From positions 217,699-281,698 of the forward strand of contig PLCN01000019.1 of NCBI GenBank assembly GCA_003134785.1: a stretch of DNA of 64,000 bases, in the 5' to 3' direction. A program made the position numbers and the translations under genes. Below are positions 45,462 through 52,550 of the stretch, piece by piece (the stretch's first letter is position 1; each line of letters starts with the position of its first letter). Below the pieces are notes generated by a model. The model worked only from the letters and a program-made list of their open reading frames with translations, was not told the origin of the DNA and did not search any database. This DNA is from Spartobacteria bacterium (GTDB lineage: Bacteria > Verrucomicrobiota > Verrucomicrobiia > Chthoniobacterales > UBA10450).

Positions 45462-48400
45462 GTGGCCGCTTCCAACTACATCGCTCGATACGACGCCGAG
45501 CCTGAATTTTGGCAATTCCTCAATGGGCTAACTCACGAAGACTTGATCTCCGAGCTGGTCCAAAACGAGCTCGATGCGGAATCGGGCCGGACCTGCATCC
45601 GGTTTGAAGCGGATCGTCTTATCTGCGAGGGCAACGGACAATCGATTGACGCTGAGGGTTGGACGCGGCTCTCGTTCATTCGCGGCGCGGGAAAGGATGC
45701 GCCGCGCAAACGGTTTCGGATCGGCGTAAAAAACCATGGCTTGAAGACGTGCTTCACCGTTGGCGATGAAATCGTCATTCGCTCCGATGGGAAGCTGTTC
45801 GAGCAAACACTTTATCGGAACGGTTCTGAAAACGATCCAGCCCCTGCAACTTTTGAAGAACCGGTAATCGATCCGGGCGCGCCGATGCGCGGTTGTAGGA
45901 TTGAGGTGCCTTATCGCACCAGACCCCTTGTTACAAAACACGGCGAGCCGTTCGAATTTGCTGCGCCGGAAGCGGAGACGATCGAGGAGATCTTTCGCCG
46001 GGCGTGCACGGATATTCCTCAGCGGTTCATAGGCGTCATTCGACCAGGGGTCCGTGAAAGTTATGAGATCGAACTACGTCATCACCGTTTAGGCTCAGTA
46101 ACATTTCTTTTCAGGTGCACCGCAGCTCGACGAGTGCGCGGCCGGCAAATCTTCTCGCGTTCGTGCGTCATTCTCGGTGACAGCGCCGCCGCCTCTGCTT
46201 CGGTGCGCGAAACTGCATGTGTATTTGCCGCTCCGCTGCCGCCATCCTCTACGCACGAGATCCCGCTCTTCTACAAAGATCGCAGTGGCTTTCTCGCGGA
46301 AGTCGCGTGGCGTGCGGACTCACACGGAATCCCGAGCGCAGTTTCAGGTGACTTGCGTTATCCGATCGCATACGCAGGCACCGGCGCAGAAGCACACAGT
46401 GGACTGGGCGTCCACTATTCTGGCCCTTTCATTTCCGATCCGGAGAGACACGGCATTAGTGCGGCATCATTCAATCCGCACATCATCACCGCGTGTGACG
46501 CTGCTCTAATCGCCGTTCTCCGCGATCATTTGATTCCGAAATATGGAGCCCGCGCGCTTAGACTACTGGTCGATCCGGTTCGCGGTGATGCCGCCCGTTT
46601 GCGCGGGCTAACGACGGCCCTCCTGGCCGCTGGTGCGGTGCCGCTTGCGCGCAGGCAGCGAGGCAGATTGCAGTTTGGCCCACGCATCGAACAAGGTGTG
46701 ATCAAACCGGTCGTCGTGCCCGTCTATCTCTGGGACCGGGGAAAGATTGCGCAAACCCTGGTCCACCTCTGCCCGCCTGATCTTGATCGCATCGATTCGC
46801 GAACTCCGACAGAAATTGTCGAGCTGCTGGCTGATGAAGACTTTCCTGGCTGGCAAACCACCCACGTCAGTTTCGACGAACACGATGCGCTCAAGCGCAT
46901 GCAGCCAACGCAAGACGCATACTATCCGTGGCCGGAGGAGGCCGCGTGGCGGAAGGAACTTGGGAACCCTCGTGTGGCGAATACCTATCTCGATGTGTTG
47001 TTCGCGATTTGCGAAAAGACGCCGCCATCGAATGAAGAAGTCATAGCACTACGCGATGCAGTGCATTTGCCGGATACGCGCGGGACGGCTCGCCCGATTT
47101 CCGAGTTATTTATCGGGAATGAACTGCCGGCGACACTTGGTGCACTGGGAGTGCCTCCATTGCTCCACGCTTCGCTGGTCGAGCACCGCTTATTCAAGCG
47201 CCGGAATTGGAAACTGCGCGTCTATTCTTTTGGAGCATTTCTCGATACAGTTGATGTCTCGCAACATTCCGAAGCAACACGCCGCGAACTTTGGACGTGG
47301 CTGCGAAGGAATTGGAAGCGGGTGCCCAAAAAGTCTGCTGGCCGCTTGGCGGCGCTGCCCGTTTGGCCCGCACGCGGCGGCGAAACACGGACGCTGAAGG
47401 AGCTTTGTCTTCCGCGGAATCCGAAGATCGCCCAGATCCTTTCCACCGTGCTCTGTCTACCCGCACTGGAAGTGGAAGGATTTCGAGCACTGCGTCGGAA
47501 GGGCAGAGGAACCCTTGTCTTGCGGGGCGCGCCGTCCCCCGCAGAATTGCATGCCTACTACTACGCGAAACTCAATAGCTTCCCGCGGGACCGTCAGCTT
47601 GCCATCGAAGAAGTGAACAGCTTTCGCAAGTTCGAGAACGAACTGACGACTCTCGCTAGCGACCGGCAGATCGCTACTTGGGTGGCGCGACAGACCGCAT
47701 TGAGACTCAGTCGCGACCGGCACGTGAAGCCAGTTGCAGAATTGCATCGTGAGACTCCCCAAATCGCAAGCCTCGCGCTACTTGACGGTGATTTGCTCGA
47801 CTCGTCTAGTCGGTCGCTCGACAAAATTTTTCCCGCCCGAGCGGAGGCTTCGACCGCAGCGATTGCCCGTGCGCTCGAACACGATGCAGTCCGGGGAGGC
47901 GCGCTGATTCCTAGGCTGAAAGCATTGGCCGTAGCATTACGACGGGACGATCGAGAGGATAAGCCGGTCGCTCTAATTGCGTGTATTCCCCACGAAGGCG
48001 GTTTCCTTCCACCGGACCATTTGGGCTTCAAGAGTAATCGCGGCGACTACTGGGGTGACTGGAAAATTTCGCTGTCGGGAAAGGGACTGAGCGCAGATGA
48101 ACAAGCGCTTTATCGTCAAGCGGGAGTGACGAGCGGAGAACCCGATGGAGAGACTTCGCACGCGTTCTTCCAATGGCTAAACGAGCAGTCTACGCCAGTC
48201 GTGGCGGCGCATCTTGAGGCGATCATCCGGCACTTCGCTCACCTGCGCGGCGTGAGGCAATGGTGGGAGAGTTATCCCGATCTTCCATGCCTCCCCGTGC
48301 GAGTCGGACAAGAGCTGCGGCTCGTCAGTCGACGGCGAGCTGTGCGAAAGAATAGTCCGATCTACCTGCCAGACTTCGACGATCTCGCGCAGACGATCCG

Positions 48401-49625
48401 CGATCAGCCTGGCAATGAACGTGTTGCGCTCGCTGTCGATAGCCTTCCCAATGTAACCGAGCCTATCACTCAATTTCTACGCGATTCTGGACTCCGTTCA
48501 CTGCGGCATACAGCAACCACACCTTTTTCCGTCCTGGGCGATGAGCCCCGTGCGGCTGCCGGTTTGTTCGAGACGGTGAAGCATTTGCGCTCAGGTAAAA
48601 TGGAGAATCTTCGCAAGCGATTGGCCGCTCTCGATTTTACTACATCGCTTCGGGTTCAGTGGCGAAGCCGCCTTGAGCAGATTCGAACCATCATGACCGC
48701 TGCGCGTGTACATGCCTCATTCCTCCTTGGCGGTCGGATTTATCGCGTTGCATCGAACAGCGGTTTCGATGAAAAGTCCGGCGTCATTTGGTTGAAGCGA
48801 ACGGCCGAACGCGAAATCGAGGACGCTCTCTTTGAGGCGCTGACGCAAAGAGTCTTCGATGAAAACGCGCCAAAGTACGCCGCTTGTGTTTTGCAAAAAG
48901 CGGTGCGTCAGGAATTCCGGGAGGTCGAGCCATTTTTGCCGGATGTCAGCGAGGATCACAGTTCTGCCGAACCGAACGCTGACGACCCGGAGCCCGGTGA
49001 GAGTTCCCAAACGCACCGACCGGCTGAGGCGGACCCCAGCAAGAATCTACCGCATCCCGGTCCAATTCCTCAGAGCCCACTAGCTGCCCAACAGCAAGGT
49101 TTGCGCGTCGCGACGAGCAGAGCACGCCCGACGGGAACACCGAAGAGAAACCCGGTGGAGTTGGAAGACCTGCACCGAGTAAATTTGAAGCAAAACCAAT
49201 ACGCCTGGCATTGCCAAGTTTGTCTGGCCGCCAGATCGCCGCGCGAGCTAGCGCCCGAAGGCAGCTACGTGGCGCTCGCAGAGAATCGACAGAAGCTCAT
49301 CGAGGCACACCATGCCGACCAAGTGCATGCCGACGGTGCGAGACATGCCGGAAATCTCATCGTCCTCTGTCACCACCACCATCATCAACTTGGTAATGCG
49401 CTCAGTCGCGATCAGCTCACGCGTGCGCTTGCCTCGGGCACGAAGAAGAAAACGGTGACGTTTTTCTCCGGCGACGCAGCACAGAGCAAGCAAACCGTTG
49501 AGGGGCAGATCGTCTCGGTCCGTCTGGCGTCCACCGGTCGACCGGTGAAGTTCTTCTTCACGACCGCACACCGCGACCATTGGCTCAGAGCGAGCGCCCC
49601 CAATTCGACGATCGTCAAGAATTAA
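45462..49625 (+). CDS. Giant GHKL (Hsp90/MORC-like) ATPase with a C-terminal HNH nuclease
   Basis: A 1387-aa protein. The N-terminal Bergerat ATP-binding fold is visible as LISELVQNELDAES (N-box E..QN..DA, about residues 30-43), then ICEGNGQSID (G1 box, with E-G-N-G instead of the usual D-x-G-x-G). FRIGVKNHGLKTCFTVGDEI is the lid, with the conserved Gly and Lys. About 1000 residues of unrecognised, mixed alpha/beta sequence follow. The last 150 residues hold a zinc-type CQVC pair and an HNH core (IEAHHADQVHADGARHAGNL then IVLCHHHHH). The GTG start is 71 bases after the coupling-protein stop. ATP-gated DNA cleavage in anti-phage or plasmid conflict is the likeliest role (inference). Confidence 0.8.
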   Translation: MAASNYIARYDAEPEFWQFLNGLTHEDLISELVQNELDAESGRTCIRFEADRLICEGNGQSIDAEGWTRLSFIRGAGKDAPRKRFRIGVKNHGLKTCFTVGDEIVIRSDGKLFEQTLYRNGSENDPAPATFEEPVIDPGAPMRGCRIEVPYRTRPLVTKHGEPFEFAAPEAETIEEIFRRACTDIPQRFIGVIRPGVRESYEIELRHHRLGSVTFLFRCTAARRVRGRQIFSRSCVILGDSAAASASVRETACVFAAPLPPSSTHEIPLFYKDRSGFLAEVAWRADSHGIPSAVSGDLRYPIAYAGTGAEAHSGLGVHYSGPFISDPERHGISAASFNPHIITACDAALIAVLRDHLIPKYGARALRLLVDPVRGDAARLRGLTTALLAAGAVPLARRQRGRLQFGPRIEQGVIKPVVVPVYLWDRGKIAQTLVHLCPPDLDRIDSRTPTEIVELLADEDFPGWQTTHVSFDEHDALKRMQPTQDAYYPWPEEAAWRKELGNPRVANTYLDVLFAICEKTPPSNEEVIALRDAVHLPDTRGTARPISELFIGNELPATLGALGVPPLLHASLVEHRLFKRRNWKLRVYSFGAFLDTVDVSQHSEATRRELWTWLRRNWKRVPKKSAGRLAALPVWPARGGETRTLKELCLPRNPKIAQILSTVLCLPALEVEGFRALRRKGRGTLVLRGAPSPAELHAYYYAKLNSFPRDRQLAIEEVNSFRKFENELTTLASDRQIATWVARQTALRLSRDRHVKPVAELHRETPQIASLALLDGDLLDSSSRSLDKIFPARAEASTAAIARALEHDAVRGGALIPRLKALAVALRRDDREDKPVALIACIPHEGGFLPPDHLGFKSNRGDYWGDWKISLSGKGLSADEQALYRQAGVTSGEPDGETSHAFFQWLNEQSTPVVAAHLEAIIRHFAHLRGVRQWWESYPDLPCLPVRVGQELRLVSRRRAVRKNSPIYLPDFDDLAQTIRDQPGNERVALAVDSLPNVTEPITQFLRDSGLRSLRHTATTPFSVLGDEPRAAAGLFETVKHLRSGKMENLRKRLAALDFTTSLRVQWRSRLEQIRTIMTAARVHASFLLGGRIYRVASNSGFDEKSGVIWLKRTAEREIEDALFEALTQRVFDENAPKYAACVLQKAVRQEFREVEPFLPDVSEDHSSAEPNADDPEPGESSQTHRPAEADPSKNLPHPGPIPQSPLAAQQQGLRVATSRARPTGTPKRNPVELEDLHRVNLKQNQYAWHCQVCLAARSPRELAPEGSYVALAENRQKLIEAHHADQVHADGARHAGNLIVLCHHHHHQLGNALSRDQLTRALASGTKKKTVTFFSGDAAQSKQTVEGQIVSVRLASTGRPVKFFFTTAHRDHWLRASAPNSTIVKN

Positions 49626-49653
49626 CGCGTGGCTGCGCGACAACTTCTGATCG

Positions 49654-50295
49654 TCACGCCTTCGTCTTCTTTGTGCCAGCAATCAAGTGTTCGTAAAATC
49701 TCTCCAGCGTTGCTATCACCGAAGGGAGAAAGCCAGACTCCAAAGTGATTTGCGATTGAGCGTGATGTTGGAGGCTCACACAAGAATATTTTGTTTGTGA
49801 AAACTTTTTCACTCTCTCATGTTGAGCGTTGCCCGGATCGAGATATCCGGCCGCATGAACCAAAACATTTCTTATATCTCGGAATGCTTTGATCTTCTCC
49901 CACTCCGATGTTTTCGCAGGGAATGCCATCCCTGCGACTTTGGAGAGGTAAGCCTTGGCGCGGTCTATGCCGCGATCTGAGATATCCGACAATGGGGTTG
50001 TCAGCTTCTGCTCCGCGGCGATCGACTTGCAGAGCTGAATAAGATCATCTTCTAGCAAGGCGAAGATCATCAAGAAAGATGCCTTCCTGTGGTACTGAGG
50101 AAATTCATTGGCGAGATCAGCCCAGTGATCGCGATGGCCGCCAAAGCTCTTGAGATTCAGGTCATCGTCCTTCAGAGACCGGTCATAGCTCGCCAACTTC
50201 TCTTCCCAATTGGTTTCCGAAAACTCTACGTAGTTTCTCAATCTACGAAGCCTGTGCAGAAAATAGGCGAGGTGCTGAAAGGAATTCTTGGGCAT
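49654..50295 (-). CDS. HEPN-domain protein with RNxxxH motif
   Basis: A 213-aa helical protein. FRDIRNVLVHAAG (about residues 139-151) carries the HEPN catalytic motif R(N)xxxH, the hallmark of HEPN RNases in toxin-antitoxin and abortive-infection systems. The N-terminal helices include SFLMIFALLEDDLIQLCKSI. It is the second gene of a leftward pair; its neighbour is another HEPN-like protein 18 bases upstream. It is convergent with the GHKL-HNH gene (28-base gap). Confidence 0.7.
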   Translation of the reverse strand: MPKNSFQHLAYFLHRLRRLRNYVEFSETNWEEKLASYDRSLKDDDLNLKSFGGHRDHWADLANEFPQYHRKASFLMIFALLEDDLIQLCKSIAAEQKLTTPLSDISDRGIDRAKAYLSKVAGMAFPAKTSEWEKIKAFRDIRNVLVHAAGYLDPGNAQHERVKKFSQTKYSCVSLQHHAQSQITLESGFLPSVIATLERFYEHLIAGTKKTKA

Positions 50296-50313
50296 ATCTA
50301 CCGTACTTCGGTT

Positions 50314-50928
50314 TTAGGGAGCCGCGCCTTTAGAAATGTAGCCGGTCAGGAAAGTGGACAAGGTCGCGATGGAGTTCTCGTTGTGATCGTAGCTAAGGGG
50401 TCGCTGATAAAAGCGGGCGCGCCGCGCACACATATCCAGAATCTCCCCAACCTCTTCAAAGTAGTGACGAATCTCCTTTGGTTGAGGCCTGACGGTGGTC
50501 AGCGGGCTGCGCTTCTCCACGGTTGCGTTGTAGTGTCCAACGGATAAGTTGCGCAGCGTGCGGATGTTCAGCTTTGCGGCCATTGTCTTCACCTCGGCGA
50601 TACGCTTCGCAAGAATTCTCTCTAGTTCAGGTTCGATTTTCCCGGCTCTGATGCCCACATCAAGAAGCGTCTCCAACGTGTTTGAGCGACGATCGTGGAA
50701 CTTGTATAAATTGACGACGAACGAATCGAAAGCCGAGGCCGCGAACGCGAAGGTGATAGGCTGAAAGAAATGCACACGGGGATAGTCTGCGCTTCCAATT
50801 CTGGTGTCTCGAATCAGATCGCCGAAGCGTTCCCAAACCAGGAAACTTTCGAACGCGTGCCGCAGTAGATCGTACTGATCCGCAAGCAATTGCTGATAAT
50901 ACGATGGATCGAGTTTTGAGTTCTTCAT
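50314..50928 (-). CDS. HEPN-like protein (AbiU2-type)
   Basis: About 204 aa from the ATG at 50928 (MKNSKLDPSYYQQLLADQYD), which has GGAAG seven bases ahead; the open frame extends to 51069. A helical bundle carries RTLRNLSVGHYNA, a variant HEPN motif (RNxxxxH spacing within the allowed Rx4-6H). ITFAFAASAFDSFVVNLYKF matches the first helices of the HEPN_AbiU2 group. AbiU2 and its relatives act in abortive infection. It forms an operon with the other HEPN gene. Confidence 0.65.
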   Translation of the reverse strand: MKNSKLDPSYYQQLLADQYDLLRHAFESFLVWERFGDLIRDTRIGSADYPRVHFFQPITFAFAASAFDSFVVNLYKFHDRRSNTLETLLDVGIRAGKIEPELERILAKRIAEVKTMAAKLNIRTLRNLSVGHYNATVEKRSPLTTVRPQPKEIRHYFEEVGEILDMCARRARFYQRPLSYDHNENSIATLSTFLTGYISKGAAP

Positions 50929-51018
50929 TGAAGAACTTCCGTCCATGCGCGAATCGGCACAGTCAAGCCGCCTAATTGCGAACGCATTGCGCTTGCCGAC
51001 AGTGAAGCTGCAAGCCTG

Positions 51019-51534
51019 GTGAACCGCGTTTATGTTGCGACTCTGAGCACTCCAGCTACTTCCTCGCAAAACTTCGGCCGCAACGAGTCCGAATCGTTAT
51101 TGGTCGATTTCGGCAACGGGTTCTGGTGTGAATGCCGCAAACTCAGTGGGAAGCGAGTCGATGTGCTCCGCGGCCAGAATATCCCGCATAACTCGCGTTC
51201 AATCGACCGCACTCTCGTGCCGAATGGCGTCGTCAGTCATAAATCGACGGATCTTCGTCTGAAGTCGTATCGTTCACCGCGGACCGTGTACCGGCTTGGA
51301 ATGCGCTTTGTTCGAGAAGTGCGGGAGTATTCAGGCGAGATCCGATGCGATCACAAAAAGAAAGCGACATACCACCTGCATTGGGCAATCGAGGCACCCG
51401 ATGCGGCCAGAATACTCGAGTGGTTCATTCCAGCGTCCGGCATTTCGGATGAACAGGAATGCAGTCTAAAACAAGTGATCGATGAAGCGAAAACCGCCGG
51501 AGTGATCGTGAAATTGTTTCGCGTTTGCGACTAG
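51019..51534 (+). CDS. Hypothetical protein
   Basis: A 171-aa frame with GTG start and good codon-position bias. Its middle (GFWCECRKLSGKRVDVLRGQ then NIPHNSRSIDRTLVPNG) and end (YHLHWAIEAPDAARILEWFI) resemble no family I know. It is divergent from the HEPN pair, and the start may be further in, since the first 20 codons overlap the long version of the upstream frame. Confidence 0.5.
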   Translation: MNRVYVATLSTPATSSQNFGRNESESLLVDFGNGFWCECRKLSGKRVDVLRGQNIPHNSRSIDRTLVPNGVVSHKSTDLRLKSYRSPRTVYRLGMRFVREVREYSGEIRCDHKKKATYHLHWAIEAPDAARILEWFIPASGISDEQECSLKQVIDEAKTAGVIVKLFRVCD

Positions 51535-51564
51535 GCTGCCCCTAAGAAAGCGCTCTCATTCGGG

Positions 51565-51658
51565 AGCACTCTTGCTCGCGTGCTAGTCGAAGCTTGGGCT
51601 CGTCGTGTATGCTAAGGGCAAGGGAGAGGTCGCCGTTCGCGGCGATCAACTCAGCCAC
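51565..51658 (+). repeat. Left copy of a 95-bp leader repeat
   Basis: This copy (from GGGAGCACTCTTGCTCGCGT through GCTTGGGCTCGTCGTGTATG to ATCAACTCAGCC) matches 52456-52550 at roughly three-quarters of positions by eye. In the right copy the ATG opens the methylase gene; here one base is missing after ATGCT, so the copied start codon leads nowhere. It lies immediately before the trypsin-like gene. Confidence 0.8.
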
Positions 51659-51668
51659 GTTCTTCACC

Positions 51669-52415
51669 ATGCTTTCGAAACTAGAAGTCTCCAGTGTTGC
51701 GCTGGCAAAGATTAACGAAGCGAACCTACCAGACGGCTTCGCTTCAGGATGTCTGATGGATTATCACGGGCGCCGCCTGCTGCTGACCGTCGCGCACGCA
51801 ACTCACAAGGGGCCGCCGTTAGCCCTCGCGTTAGGGTGGGACCCCGCGCTGCGTCGGGTGAAGCTCTGGAGATTCGGGGGTCTCAATTTTCTCGCCCGCG
51901 GACAGCTGAGTACCGGGATAAAGCTCCAGGAAATGAAACTTGATGAGGTGGATTTTGCTTACGTTGATGTGCCCTCCGAACACGAGCCTCGCTTGGAGAA
52001 GATCGACGCTCAGACCGGAAATATCGTCGAATCTCGCGCCTGCACTATTTGGCCGGCGACTGCGATCGCGGAACCAGAAGCAGGCGTTCGCTATGGCTTC
52101 GCCGGACACACGAAGCCAAGCCTGGAAGATCACGCGCTGATCGCCGCGGATGTGAAGTTCTGCTTCACCGAGCTTCGGGTTTGTTTCCCGCTGTCATTCG
52201 TCGAGCAGCGCGAGGATCTGTTCGCGTTCCGACTGCCGGTCGAGCATCCGGGTCACGAATACTTCCGGGGTTGCAGTGGCGCGCCAATCATTGATGACGA
52301 AGGTCGAGTGGTCGCTCTCGTCTGTGAAGGGAGCGTAGAAGACTCAATCATCTATGGCGTATCGCTGCGTCGATACCAAGTTGCGCTCGACGTTCACATC
52401 GGGCGTCTTGGTTGA
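51669..52415 (+). CDS. Trypsin-like serine protease
   Basis: About 248 aa from the ATG at 51669 (MLSKLEVSSVALAKINEANL); the earlier in-frame TTG/ATG lie in the leader repeat. It has a chymotrypsin-fold pattern: catalytic His in LLLTVAHATHKG, Asp in LDEVDFAYVDV and Ser in GCSGAPIIDDEGRVVALV (GxSGAP). No signal peptide is visible, so it should act in the cytoplasm. Cytoplasmic trypsin-like proteases of this kind serve as effectors or accessories in prokaryotic conflict systems, but the substrate is unknown. It is flanked by the duplicated leader, as if inserted there. Confidence 0.8.
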   Translation: MLSKLEVSSVALAKINEANLPDGFASGCLMDYHGRRLLLTVAHATHKGPPLALALGWDPALRRVKLWRFGGLNFLARGQLSTGIKLQEMKLDEVDFAYVDVPSEHEPRLEKIDAQTGNIVESRACTIWPATAIAEPEAGVRYGFAGHTKPSLEDHALIAADVKFCFTELRVCFPLSFVEQREDLFAFRLPVEHPGHEYFRGCSGAPIIDDEGRVVALVCEGSVEDSIIYGVSLRRYQVALDVHIGRLG

Positions 52416-52455
52416 GCAACGCCCAACTATGTCGATGAGAATTCGCTCCCACTGG

Positions 52456-52550
52456 GGAGCATCAATTTCCGTCAGTTGTTCGACGCTTGGGCTCATCGTG
52501 TATGCTCAAGCGCAACGGAAAGGTCGCGGATCGCGACGATCAACTCAGCC
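52456..52550 (+). repeat. Right copy of the 95-bp leader repeat, containing the methylase start
   Basis: It runs from GGGAGCATCAATTTCCGTCA through GCTTGGGCTCATCGTGTATG to ATCAACTCAGCC. The ATG at 52502 begins MLKRNGKVADRDDQLSLFDF, a typical start for the large plasmid methylase/helicase family. Confidence 0.8.

Noticed and set aside
52487..52501. TTG starts (51594 and 52487) giving a shared N-terminus MGSSCML for the protease and the methylase
   Set aside because: These codons lie in the duplicated leader; the ATG codons at 51669 and 52502 fit the conserved protein starts better.
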